DNA of 64,000 nucleotides from an uncultured Fibrobacter sp. (GTDB taxonomy: Bacteria > Fibrobacterota > Fibrobacteria > Fibrobacterales > Fibrobacteraceae): contig CAMUYW010000008.1 of assembly GCA_947165045.1 (NCBI GenBank), positions 1 to 64,000 of the forward strand, in the 5' to 3' direction. Both the position numbers and the translations under genes were made by a program. Numbering within the stretch: position 1 is the stretch's first letter; the number at the start of each line of letters is the position of its first letter. The notes under the pieces are model-generated. The model saw only the letters and a program-made list of their open reading frames with translations. It searched no databases and was not told where the DNA came from. Shown piece after piece: positions 8,613-17,469 of this stretch.

Positions 8613-9170
8613 TTATTTCTTTTCTTGCTTCGACACAACGGGCTTGATTCGTTTGCCGCAAAGTGTTACGATAATTCCTGCCTGTGCGAACATGTAGTAA
8701 GCTGTGTCGCGGTTGTTGTTCAACGTAGATTTCGGATCATAATCGTCCTTGGTCACGAAAACTTCGGCAACACCTGAAAGGCTGATGTCCAAAGAGCAGC
8801 GTTCGCACGGGAATCCAATCACGTAGAGCTTGGAACCTGGAGGAACCTTACCGCGAGCATAGTGGAGTGCGTTGATTTCGGCGTGGACCATGAACGGATA
8901 CTTGTTTGCCTCGAATTCGTGGTGGCTCAAAAGCTCGCCCGAGTCGGCGTCTAGTAAATCGTAAGCGAGGAGTTGCTTTTCGCGCGTGTACGGAACGGTT
9001 TCGTCGTCAAATCCGGCGGGAGCGCCGTTGTAACCCGTGCTGATAACGCGCCCGTCGGCGCTCACAAGAACGGCCCCCATTTGGGTGTTTTGGTCTTTGG
9101 AAAGGCGTGCCTGGGCACACATCATCTGCGTATAGACTTCGTCGCGAAGCTTTGCTCTAGAACTATTCAT
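8613..9170 (-). CDS. dCMP/cytidine deaminase family protein (ComEB-like)
   Basis: MVHAEINALHYA and GFPCERCSLDI zinc-binding deaminase motifs; ATG at 9170. Confidence 0.85.
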   Translation of the reverse strand: MNSSRAKLRDEVYTQMMCAQARLSKDQNTQMGAVLVSADGRVISTGYNGAPAGFDDETVPYTREKQLLAYDLLDADSGELLSHHEFEANKYPFMVHAEINALHYARGKVPPGSKLYVIGFPCERCSLDISLSGVAEVFVTKDDYDPKSTLNNNRDTAYYMFAQAGIIVTLCGKRIKPVVSKQEKK

Positions 9171-9224
9171 GCTAAAAAATATAGGCAAAAATTTAATGGC
9201 GAAGTTTTTCTAAATTTGGTTTCG

Positions 9225-10823
9225 ATGGAAAATTCGAATCATTTTGGCAAAGTTTATTTGATTGGCGCGGGCCCTGGCGATCCTGGGCTTTTAACCGTGC
9301 GCGGAAAGACGATTCTTGAAAAAGCCGATGTTGTGGTTTACGATCGTTTGGTTTCACCGGGCGTGCTCTCGTTATGTAATCCGAAAGCAAAGATGGTGGA
9401 TGTGGGCAAAATGCCGACGCACCACAAGGTGAAACAGTCCGAAATTAATAAACTCCTGGTAAAATTTGCCATTGAAATGCCGGGCGCGACAATTGCACGT
9501 TTGAAAGGCGGTGACCCGTTTGTGTTTGGTCGTGGCGGTGAAGAGGCGTTGGAACTTGTGGCCGCAGGCGTTGAATTTGAAGTGGTACCAGGCGTGACTT
9601 CTGCAATCGCTGTGCCTGCGTATGCGGGCATCCCTGTGAGCCATCGTGGAATCGCGACAAGTTTCCATATCATCACCGGGCATGAACGCGAAGATAAAGT
9701 TGATTCCGGAAATGTCATCCCCGCGCAGGTGGGGATCTCCTTGGACTTCGAAACGCTCGCGCGTTGTCCTGGTACGCTCGTCTTCTTGATGGGCATCGGC
9801 AATATGAACTTTATCGCTCGTCGCTTGATGGAATGTGGCAAGGATCCGAATACTCCGCTTGCGTTTATCGAAAAAGGCACGACTCCGTTCCAGCGTACCG
9901 TTATGGCAACGCTCGACACGGCAGGGAAAACGATTGCCCGCGAAAATGTGACGGCTCCGGCCATTACGATTATGGGCGGCGTCGTTGAACTCGGCAAGTC
10001 GCTTGCTTGGCGTAAGAATTTGCCGCTTTCGGGCAAGCGCTTGGTTGTAACACGTGCTGCAAAACAGGCAAGCGGAATAAGTGCTCGCCTTACCGCTCTC
10101 GGAGCCGAAGTTATCGAAACTCCGATGATCGAAACACGGGATGTTTTCCCTTGTTGTCATGCCGGACTCCGTTCCGGCATCTCCAATTCTTCTGAAAATA
10201 AGGTTGCTGAGCCTGTCGAATTCGAAGACCTCAAAAATTTTGACATTCTTGCTTTCACGAGTACGAACGGTGTTGAATCTTTCTTTACGCAGTTGCTCGC
10301 TTCGGGTAATGACATTCGCATTCTAGCTGGCAAGAAAATTGCAAGTGTCGGAAAAATCACCGAAAAGAAGTTGCTTGAATACGGCATCCGTTGCGATTAC
10401 GTTCCCGAAGACCACACCGGTGAAGGACTAGGTTTGTTGTTGCGCGAAGTGGTTGACGACGAATCTCGTATTCTTCTTTTGCAAGGCAATCTTGCAGACG
10501 ATACTTTGCTCAAATTCTTACCGAAAGCAACACGTTGGATCGTTTACGAAACACTGCCGATTGCTGAACTCCCGGATTGGAAACGTGAAGCTATTGCCTC
10601 TGCTGATGCAGTCGTCTTCGCCAGTTCTAGCGCTGTCGAGAATTTTAGCAGTATTGTTTCCACACATTCCGAAAACGCCTCTCGTCTTTCATTCTGCATA
10701 GGTCGCATGACTGAAGCTTCCGCGAAAAAGCATGGCTTTGAAACCATCACCTCTGATGAAACAACGATGGATTCGCTCGTCAAAAAAATCGTGGAATATT
10801 ACACGATGGGGGAGAATGCTTAA
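9225..10823 (+). CDS. cobA-hemD: Uroporphyrinogen-III C-methyltransferase / uroporphyrinogen-III synthase fusion
   Basis: VYLIGAGPGDPGLLTVRG, RLKGGDPFVFGRGGEEA (SUMT) followed by a HemD domain (VTRAAKQASGISARLTALGAEVIETP...FTSTNGVESFF); ATG at 9225, upstream ORF extension is spurious. Confidence 0.9.
   Translation: MENSNHFGKVYLIGAGPGDPGLLTVRGKTILEKADVVVYDRLVSPGVLSLCNPKAKMVDVGKMPTHHKVKQSEINKLLVKFAIEMPGATIARLKGGDPFVFGRGGEEALELVAAGVEFEVVPGVTSAIAVPAYAGIPVSHRGIATSFHIITGHEREDKVDSGNVIPAQVGISLDFETLARCPGTLVFLMGIGNMNFIARRLMECGKDPNTPLAFIEKGTTPFQRTVMATLDTAGKTIARENVTAPAITIMGGVVELGKSLAWRKNLPLSGKRLVVTRAAKQASGISARLTALGAEVIETPMIETRDVFPCCHAGLRSGISNSSENKVAEPVEFEDLKNFDILAFTSTNGVESFFTQLLASGNDIRILAGKKIASVGKITEKKLLEYGIRCDYVPEDHTGEGLGLLLREVVDDESRILLLQGNLADDTLLKFLPKATRWIVYETLPIAELPDWKREAIASADAVVFASSSAVENFSSIVSTHSENASRLSFCIGRMTEASAKKHGFETITSDETTMDSLVKKIVEYYTMGENA
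9714..9740 (+). repeat. GTCATCCCC...GGGGATCTCC repeat copy inside the cobA domain
   Basis: gtcatccccgcgcaggtggggatctcc with ATCCCC/GGGGAT arms; encodes VIPAQVGIS as an insertion between HERE and the LDFETLARCPGTLVFLMG segment. Confidence 0.75.
10156..10184 (+). repeat. GTCATGCCGGActccgtTCCGGCATCTCC repeat copy inside the hemD domain
   Basis: Perfect 8-bp arms ATGCCGGA/TCCGGCAT; encodes CHAGLRSGIS in frame. Confidence 0.75.
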
Positions 10824-11731
10824 TGAAAGCCATTCTTATTATCGCTCACCATTGCATTTTGCCGGGTGCATTTAAAGGCTTCGAAAATATTCTCGATCGC
10901 CTGCATCATGATATTCCGGGAACGCGCGTCGCGAGCACAAGCCTTTTAGATTTAGAAAATGACTTGCGAACCATCTTGCGCGAAGATGTGGAATCGGTGA
11001 CGCTTTTGCCGTATCTTTTGCTGAACGGTCAGCACACCAAGAATGATGTGCCAAAAGTTGTCGCTCGTTTGCAGACCGAATTTCCGCAAATTCCTATTAC
11101 ACTTTTGCCGTGTCTTGGCGATTGGAAAGAATTTGCAAATATGGTGGTGCAGGGTTTACGTTGTGCTCAAGATTCCATGGCGAAAAATCATGAAGCGCCG
11201 AGTTTTTTGCTTAAACCTCCTTCGGCACGATCCCAAACGTCAAATCTCTTTTCTATTGAACTCAATCTCGAAGGCCGCAACGTGCTTGTGGTTGGCGGTG
11301 GTTCTATCGCCCTCCGTAAAGTCAAAACGCTTTTGCCAACAGGTGCTCGCATTACCGTAGTTGCGCCGCAGATTTTGTCTGAATTTAAGACGCTTGCCGA
11401 AGTGGAACCGCAGCTTTCGCTTAAAGAACGCGAATACGAAACGCTCGATTTATGCGGAGTCTTTATGGTGTTCATTTGCACGGACAAGCCTGCGGTCAAT
11501 GCTCTTGTCAATAATGATGCCCATGCTCGCCGCATCTTGGTGAACAATGCTTGCGATTATCGCAGTGGCGATTTTATTGTGCCTGCCCGAATGAATTTTG
11601 GCGAAAATATCGCAGTGACCGTCTCGACGCAAGGATATGCTCCATCGCTCGCCAAGCAACTTAAGCATAAAATCCAAACGGAATGGGGCGAAAGTTTGGA
11701 AAAAATGGAACAAGATTTTAAAAGTAAATAA
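10823..11731 (+). CDS. CbiX-type sirohydrochlorin chelatase / precorrin-2 dehydrogenase (siroheme synthase N-terminal) fusion
   Basis: N-domain ILIIAHHCILPG...LLPYLLLNGQHTKNDVP (CbiX-like); C-domain RNVLVVGGGSIALRKVKTLLPTGARITVVAP...NNACDYRSGDFIVPARMNFGENIAVTVSTQGYAPSLAKQLK (CysG N-term/Met8-like). Confidence 0.85.
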   Translation: MKAILIIAHHCILPGAFKGFENILDRLHHDIPGTRVASTSLLDLENDLRTILREDVESVTLLPYLLLNGQHTKNDVPKVVARLQTEFPQIPITLLPCLGDWKEFANMVVQGLRCAQDSMAKNHEAPSFLLKPPSARSQTSNLFSIELNLEGRNVLVVGGGSIALRKVKTLLPTGARITVVAPQILSEFKTLAEVEPQLSLKEREYETLDLCGVFMVFICTDKPAVNALVNNDAHARRILVNNACDYRSGDFIVPARMNFGENIAVTVSTQGYAPSLAKQLKHKIQTEWGESLEKMEQDFKSK

Positions 11732-11809
11732 AAATTTATTTGCAATCTGTACTTTTTTATTTGTGATATTTTGTACTTATATATACAAATTTATAAATAA
11801 GGAGTATAT

Positions 11810-12190
11810 ATGAATAAAGTTATGATTATAGCCGCTTTCGGCGCTGTAGTATCACTTACTGCTTGTGGTGATGATTCTTCTTCTAATGCGGGTGGCTCGG
11901 GAAATACAACGCAGCTTGATGGCAAGAGTGTTGTTTCTTGCGATAAGGTGCAGACTATTGCTGGCATGCAGCAACATTACTGCTATGCTATTGCTGCGGA
12001 CGATGCTGCCGTGGAAACGTTCAAGGCAAAGTGCGCTCCGATAAGCAATTTGGATAAGACTGTTTATACAGTTGGCACTGGTTGCGCTCCGGCCAAGCTT
12101 GCTTGTAATGTGCAAAACCAAGTTGAATATTTCTATGACGAAGCTGCTGCTCATTTCTCTTGCACAGAAATGAATCCTGACGCTCTTTAA
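11810..12190 (+). CDS. Small putative lipoprotein
   Basis: Lipobox SLTACGDDSSSNAGG after hydrophobic N-terminus. Confidence 0.65.
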   Translation: MNKVMIIAAFGAVVSLTACGDDSSSNAGGSGNTTQLDGKSVVSCDKVQTIAGMQQHYCYAIAADDAAVETFKAKCAPISNLDKTVYTVGTGCAPAKLACNVQNQVEYFYDEAAAHFSCTEMNPDAL

Positions 12191-12220
12191 TTCTAACTAA
12201 AATATCCTTCTTCATTCAAA

Positions 12221-12247
12221 AAATCTGGTCTCTGTGGCCAGATTTCT
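12221..12247 (+). terminator. Intrinsic terminator
   Basis: AAATCTGG-tctctgtgg-CCAGATTT hairpin followed by T/C tract. Confidence 0.6.
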
Positions 12248-12302
12248 TACGTATAGGGGTGGCGGCTTCCATTATTTTCTATAATTTGAAATATAAAAGC
12301 TG

Positions 12303-12342
12303 TGAATCCTATCGTGCACGCTTCACGCATTCTAGGATGACA
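12303..12342 (-). repeat. Intergenic palindromic repeat (minus orientation)
   Basis: Reverse complement begins GTCATCCTAGAATGCG...ATAGGATTC. Confidence 0.5.
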
Positions 12343-12382
12343 TTGCTAGTAACTAAAAACTATTAACTAGTAATTAACTATT

Positions 12383-13348
12383 ATGATTATCCGTCCTCGT
12401 CGCTTACGTAAAAATGAAGTTATCCGCAATATGATTGCGGAAACTGCCGTGAATCCCGATTCTCTCGTTTACCCGATGTTCGTGGTAGAAGGGGAGGGCA
12501 TTAAAGAAGAAATCGCTTCGATGCCGAACCAGTTCCGTTTTTCGATTGATGAAATTTTGAAGGAACTTGAAAGTTGCGTTGCTATTGGCGTAAAGTCGAT
12601 TCTTTTGTTCGGAATTCCGAATCACAAGGATGAAATCGCAAGCAGTGCGTACGATAAAAATGGCATCGTGCAACGTGCTGTGCGTGCAATCAAGTCGAAG
12701 TTCCCTGCATTGTATGTGATTACAGATGTGTGCCTTTGCGAATACATGAGCCACGGTCATTGCGGAATCATTAAAGATGGTGATGTGGATAACGATCCGT
12801 CGCTTGAATTGTTGGCGAAGACATCGCTTTCGCATGCCGAGGCTGGTGCGGACATGGTTGCTCCGAGCGATATGATGGATGGTCGTGTGGCTGCAATTCG
12901 TGAAATGCTTGATGCAAATGGTTTCTCGAACACGCCGATTATGGCTTACAGCGCTAAGTTTGCTAGTGCATTCTACGGTCCGTTCCGCGATGCTGCTGAT
13001 TCTGCGCCGCATTTTGGAAACCGCAAGTCTTATCAGATGGATGTGCGCAATGGTCGCGAAGCCTTGCACGAAGTGGAACTCGATTTGGAAGAAGGTGCCG
13101 ATATCGTGATGGTCAAGCCGGGGCTTGCATTCCTCGATGTGCTGCGCCAGACTGCTGAAATCAGCAATGTGCCGGTCGCTGTGTACAACGTTAGCGGTGA
13201 ATATTCCATGGTGAAGGCTGCTGCAAAGATGGGCTGGATTGATGAAAATGCAATAATCCGCGAGAACTTGATTGCGTTCAAACGCGCTGGTGCCGACATT
13301 ATCATCACGTATCACGCTAAGGAAGTTTTGGAAAAAGGTCTGGTGTAA
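12383..13348 (+). CDS. hemB: Porphobilinogen synthase (delta-aminolevulinic acid dehydratase)
   Basis: RPRRLRKNEVIRNM, DVCLCEYMSHGHCGI, APSDMMDGRVAAIREMLD, YSAKFASAFYGPFRDAADSAP, MVKPGLAFLDV. Confidence 0.97.
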   Translation: MIIRPRRLRKNEVIRNMIAETAVNPDSLVYPMFVVEGEGIKEEIASMPNQFRFSIDEILKELESCVAIGVKSILLFGIPNHKDEIASSAYDKNGIVQRAVRAIKSKFPALYVITDVCLCEYMSHGHCGIIKDGDVDNDPSLELLAKTSLSHAEAGADMVAPSDMMDGRVAAIREMLDANGFSNTPIMAYSAKFASAFYGPFRDAADSAPHFGNRKSYQMDVRNGREALHEVELDLEEGADIVMVKPGLAFLDVLRQTAEISNVPVAVYNVSGEYSMVKAAAKMGWIDENAIIRENLIAFKRAGADIIITYHAKEVLEKGLV

Positions 13349-13350
13349 AC

Positions 13351-14181
13351 ATGGATTCACAAGAGGTTAAAGTGAGAGCGTTTGTTAAATTCTTAAAAGG
13401 GCTTGGTGTTGAAAATCCTGTTCTGCAAAATGTTATAGAAATTGCAACTGTTGTTGTTGCGATTATCATCATTTTGGCGATTGTCAAGGTTATTCTGAAC
13501 TTTGCGATTAAGAAAGGCGCTGATGCATCCGTAAAGCCGTTACTTTATTCGCTCTTTTCGTATGCGTTGTACATTTGCGGCTTGCTCATGATTCTGCACA
13601 TTCTCGGCGTGAATACAGCTGGGATTGTGACTGTGGTTGGTGCCGCTTCTCTTGCGATTGGCCTTGCTTTGAAGGACACGCTGGGCAACATCGCGTCTGG
13701 TATTCTTTTACTTTTCCTCCATCCGTTCCGCGCTTCGGATTATATCGAATGCGGTTCTTTGAAAGGTAAAATTGTGGGCGTGGGGCTTTTCAATACAAAG
13801 CTTGTTTCGCTTGATGGGCTTTATATTTCTGCGCCGAACAGCATGCTGTGGGGTGCGCCGATTGTGAACTTTAGCCGCAATCCGACTCGCCGTTTGGATT
13901 TGGCTTTTGGTATTGATTACGCCGATTCCGCTGAAAAAGCAATGGCCGAAATGAAGGCGCTTGTGGATGCAGACCCGGATGTATTGAAAAAGCCGGAAGC
14001 TTCGTTTTACGTGTCTTCTCTGGACGATAGCGCGGTTTGCGTGAACATGCGCGTTTGGGTCAAGACCGCAAAATATTGGGATATGCGTTGCAAGTACATG
14101 AAGGCTGTCAAGGAACGCTTTGATGAAGTTGGAATTTCGATCCCGTTCCCGCAGCGTGTCGTGCATATCGTGAAGGAGTAG
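13351..14181 (+). CDS. mscS: MscS-family mechanosensitive ion channel
   Basis: TM segments then ALKDTLGNIASGILLLFLHPFRASDYIECGSLKGKIVGVGLFNTKLVSLDGLYISAPNSMLWGAPIVNFSRNPTRR. Confidence 0.9.
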   Translation: MDSQEVKVRAFVKFLKGLGVENPVLQNVIEIATVVVAIIIILAIVKVILNFAIKKGADASVKPLLYSLFSYALYICGLLMILHILGVNTAGIVTVVGAASLAIGLALKDTLGNIASGILLLFLHPFRASDYIECGSLKGKIVGVGLFNTKLVSLDGLYISAPNSMLWGAPIVNFSRNPTRRLDLAFGIDYADSAEKAMAEMKALVDADPDVLKKPEASFYVSSLDDSAVCVNMRVWVKTAKYWDMRCKYMKAVKERFDEVGISIPFPQRVVHIVKE

Positions 14182-14187
14182 AGATGT

Positions 14188-14228
14188 GTCATCCTGAGCG
14201 GAAGGCGAAGCCTGTAGTCGAAGGATCC
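14188..14228 (+). repeat. Intergenic palindromic repeat GTCATCCTGAGCGGAAG...TAGTCGAAGGATCC
   Basis: Matches repeat ends GTCATCC...GGATCC between mscS and hemL. Confidence 0.65.
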
Positions 14229-14245
14229 ATGTTTAAGGATTTTAT

Positions 14246-15532
14246 ATGAATCATCAGTTAAGTGAAAAACTTTTTGCAGAAGCAAAGATGTTGATGCCGG
14301 GTGGCGTGAATAGCCCTGTTCGTGCTTATGGTAACGTGGGTGCGACTCCTCCGTTCATTGCCCGTGCGAAAGGCAGTCACATCTACGATGTGGATGGCAA
14401 CGATTACATCGATTACGTGGGCAGCTGGGGCCCGATGCTTCTTGGTCATGCTCATGATGCTGTGATTAACGCTGTTGCCGAAACTGCTAAGAATGGCCTT
14501 AGCTTTGGTGCTCCGTGCGGTCTCGAATCGGAACTTGCAAAGCTCGTGATGAGTCTTGTGCCGAGCGTCGAGATGATTCGCATGGTGAACAGCGGTACCG
14601 AAGCGACGATGAGTGCAATCCGTGCGGCTCGCGGTTTTACCGGTCGCGATAAGATTGTGAAATTCGAAGGCTGCTACCACGGTCATAGTGATAGCTTGCT
14701 TATCAAGGCGGGCTCGGGAATGCTCACGACGGGCAAGCCGAGCAGTAAGGGCGTTCCGGCGGATCTGGCAAAGTACACGCTCACACTCCAGTACAACGAT
14801 GTGGCTGGTGTGAAGGAACTCTTCGATAAAATCGGTGACGAAATTGCAGGCGTGATTGTAGAACCTGTAGCGGGCAACATGGGCGTTGTGCCTGCAAAAC
14901 CTGAATTCTTGCAGACGCTTTCCGAAGAAACGAAAAAGCATGGCGCTTTGCTGATTGTGGACGAAGTCATGACGGGTTTCCGCGTGGGCATCCATTGCGC
15001 TCAGGGCTTGTATGGCATTAAGCCGGACTTGACAACGTTCGGTAAGATTATCGGCGGTGGCATGCCGGTGGGTGCTTACGGCGGTCGTTTGGATGTAATG
15101 CAGCAGATTGCTCCGCTTGGTGGAATTTATCAGGCCGGTACGCTTTCGGGCAATCCGGTTGCTATGGCGGCAGGTCTTGCAACGATGCGTGAACTTAACG
15201 CTCATCCGGAATACTATGTGCATGCCGAGGCTATGACAAAGCGTTTGCTCGCGGGCCTCAAGGAAGCAGCCGCTGCGGCGGGTGGCGCCATTTCCACGAA
15301 TCAAGTGGGCTCGATGGGCTGTATCTTCTTCACCGAAGGTCCCGTCACATGCTTTGCCGATGTGCAAAAGTCCGACTTGGAACTCTTCCGTCGCTATTTC
15401 CTCGGGATGCTCGACGAAGGCATTTACCTTGCGCCAAGCCAATTCGAGGCGATTTTCGTAAGCGCCGCACACACCGACGAGGATATCGACAGAACGATTG
15501 AAGCTGCCCGCAAAGTGTTCAAAACGTTGTAA
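14246..15532 (+). CDS. hemL: Glutamate-1-semialdehyde 2,1-aminomutase
   Basis: [82 protein letters not shown]. Confidence 0.97.
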   Translation: MNHQLSEKLFAEAKMLMPGGVNSPVRAYGNVGATPPFIARAKGSHIYDVDGNDYIDYVGSWGPMLLGHAHDAVINAVAETAKNGLSFGAPCGLESELAKLVMSLVPSVEMIRMVNSGTEATMSAIRAARGFTGRDKIVKFEGCYHGHSDSLLIKAGSGMLTTGKPSSKGVPADLAKYTLTLQYNDVAGVKELFDKIGDEIAGVIVEPVAGNMGVVPAKPEFLQTLSEETKKHGALLIVDEVMTGFRVGIHCAQGLYGIKPDLTTFGKIIGGGMPVGAYGGRLDVMQQIAPLGGIYQAGTLSGNPVAMAAGLATMRELNAHPEYYVHAEAMTKRLLAGLKEAAAAAGGAISTNQVGSMGCIFFTEGPVTCFADVQKSDLELFRRYFLGMLDEGIYLAPSQFEAIFVSAAHTDEDIDRTIEAARKVFKTL

Positions 15533-15537
15533 TAATC

Positions 15538-15563
15538 GTCATTCCCGCGCAGGCGGGAATCTA
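15538..15563 (+). repeat. Intergenic palindromic repeat CGTCATTCCCGCGCAGGCGGGAATCTA
   Basis: ATTCCCGC/GCGGGAAT arms immediately after hemL. Confidence 0.75.
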
Positions 15564-15624
15564 TTAAGATTTCATGCGACTCTCGCAAAACGCGAATCTC
15601 GCAAAAGCGCATTAACACATAAAA

Positions 15625-15646
15625 GCCTCGCAACCGCGAGGCTTTT
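15625..15646 (+). terminator. Intrinsic terminator after hemL
   Basis: AGCCTCGCaaccGCGAGGCTTTTT. Confidence 0.7.
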
Positions 15647-15680
15647 TGCTTGTTTCCTTTAGGCTTGTCACCCAAAGCCT

Positions 15681-15709
15681 GTCACCCCGGCCATTGTGCC
15701 GGGGCCTCC
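15681..15709 (+). repeat. Intergenic palindromic repeat GTCACCCCGGccattgtgCCGGGGCCTCC
   Basis: CCCCGG/CCGGGG arms, variant of the GTCAT-N-CC family. Confidence 0.6.
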
Positions 15710-15712
15710 TTT

Positions 15713-17455
15713 TTACTTTTCTTCGGTCTTGCTTTCTGCGTTCTCGGCTGTATTTTCTGCAGCGGCATTCTCCGCATCCGCAGCAGTTGTCCCTGCTTCG
15801 GCATCCTTATCGCGAATGGTTGCACGGCGAATCTTACCGCTGATTGTCTTCGGCAGTTCCGTCACAAAGTCGATAATGCGCGGGCTCTTGTAGCTTGCCG
15901 CAATGTTCTTCGCAAAGAGCTGGATTTCCTTCGCGAGTTCCTTAGATGCTTCGTAGCCCTTTTGCAAGACGACTGTCGCCTTCACAGCCTGACCGCGAGA
16001 CTTGTCCTCGACACCCGTCACAGCCACTTCCAAAACGGCTGGGTGCTTGTGCAGAACCTCTTCCACTTCGAATGGGCTAATGCGGTAGCCAGAACTCTTG
16101 ATAAGGTCATCGGTGCGGCCCACAAACCAGAAGAATCCATCCTTGTCGCGAGTTGCCGTATCGCCAGTGTGATACACGCCGCCCTCGAACACTTTTTCGG
16201 TGCGTTCCGGGTCTCTGTAGTAACCGCCAAACATGCCGAACGGTTTGCCCTGGTCAATCTTGATAATCAGTTCCCCGACTTCATCGACTTCGCAAGGCTT
16301 GCCTTCGGCGTTCACGATTTCCATGCGGTAGCCGGGGGAGGGCTTGCCCATAGAGCCGGGGCGCGGTTCGTCAAATCCGAAATTGCCTGTCGTGAGTGTG
16401 AGTTCGGTCTGACCGTAGCCTTCCTGCATGCGGATGCCCGTCTGCTGGTAGAACTTTTCGTAGATGTCCAAGTTCAGCGCTTCGCCTGCGGTCGTGCAAT
16501 ACTTGAGGCTTGATAAATCGTACTTGCTAATCCCGTGTTGCAAAATGTAGCGGTACACCGTCGGTGGCGCACAGAACGTTGTCACCTTGTATTCCGCCAT
16601 CTTTTCGAGCAATTTGCCCGGAATGAACACTGTCATGTCGTAAGTGAATACGGCACTACCGGCAATCCATTGCCCATAAATCTTGCCCCAGAGAGCTTTT
16701 GCCCAACCCGTTTCTGCTACAGTCAGGTGGCGGCCCCCGTCAATCACGTGCTGCCAATATTTGGCAGTAACAATATGGCCAAGCGGGTACGTGTAAGTAT
16801 GCGCCACCATCTTCGGGTTCGAACTCGTGCCGCTCGTAAAATACACAATCATGATATCATCATTGTGAGTCGCGGCATCTCCTGTCGGGCGTTCAAATGT
16901 TGCCGGGAAAAGTTCGTAGTCATCGTAAAAGCTAATCCAGTTCTGGCGTGCCGTTTGGCCCACAGTCACGAGCTTTTCGACAGACTCGCATTTGGTTTTT
17001 GCCTTGTCGACTTCCTTTTGCAAAGCCGGATCGTCGTACGTCACCACCATCTTGATTTCGGCCGCTTTAAAGCGGTATTCCAAATCTTCGGCAGCAAGCA
17101 TGTTCGTTGCCGGGATGGCGATGGCACCAATGCGGTGCAAGGCAAGCAAAAAGAACCAGAATTCGTAACGACGGCGCAAAATAAGCATCACGCGGTCGCC
17201 CTTCTTGATTCCTTGTTCTACGAGAAAATTCGCTGTGCGCTGGGAGGCAAGCGACAAATCCTTGAACGTAAAAATATGGTCTTCGTCATTGTCGTCGCAC
17301 CACACGAGAGCTTCGCGCTTCGGCTCGTTTTTGGCGTATTCATCGACTACATCGTAAGCGAAGTTAAAATCGTTCGGAATCGTTATCTTAAAATTCTTAT
17401 ACAGGTCTTCGTAAGACTTGTAATCAATCTTAGATAAAAATTTATTCAAAATCAT
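15713..17455 (-). CDS. AMP-forming acyl-CoA synthetase
   Basis: VYFTSGTSSNPKMVAHTY, EGYGQTELTLTTGNF, YHTGDTATRDKDGFFWFVGRTDDLIKSSGYRISPFEVEEVL, PKTISGKIRR. Confidence 0.9.
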   Translation of the reverse strand: MILNKFLSKIDYKSYEDLYKNFKITIPNDFNFAYDVVDEYAKNEPKREALVWCDDNDEDHIFTFKDLSLASQRTANFLVEQGIKKGDRVMLILRRRYEFWFFLLALHRIGAIAIPATNMLAAEDLEYRFKAAEIKMVVTYDDPALQKEVDKAKTKCESVEKLVTVGQTARQNWISFYDDYELFPATFERPTGDAATHNDDIMIVYFTSGTSSNPKMVAHTYTYPLGHIVTAKYWQHVIDGGRHLTVAETGWAKALWGKIYGQWIAGSAVFTYDMTVFIPGKLLEKMAEYKVTTFCAPPTVYRYILQHGISKYDLSSLKYCTTAGEALNLDIYEKFYQQTGIRMQEGYGQTELTLTTGNFGFDEPRPGSMGKPSPGYRMEIVNAEGKPCEVDEVGELIIKIDQGKPFGMFGGYYRDPERTEKVFEGGVYHTGDTATRDKDGFFWFVGRTDDLIKSSGYRISPFEVEEVLHKHPAVLEVAVTGVEDKSRGQAVKATVVLQKGYEASKELAKEIQLFAKNIAASYKSPRIIDFVTELPKTISGKIRRATIRDKDAEAGTTAADAENAAAENTAENAESKTEEK

Positions 17456-17469
17456 AATGGTGCTCGGTA

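Noticed and set aside
8973-9224. N-terminal extension of the cobA-hemD ORF
   Set aside because: It overlaps the divergent deaminase gene; homology starts at the ATG at 9225.
12404-13360. Long antisense ORF opposite hemB (and similar ones opposite hemL, argH, the ZorA-like gene and the xylanase)
   Set aside because: Mirrors of strongly supported genes; His/Arg/Cys-rich translations without domains, typical of codon-bias artefacts.
15650-16513. Plus-strand ORFs opposite the acyl-CoA synthetase
   Set aside because: Antisense to a well-supported AMP-ligase CDS; no coding signature.
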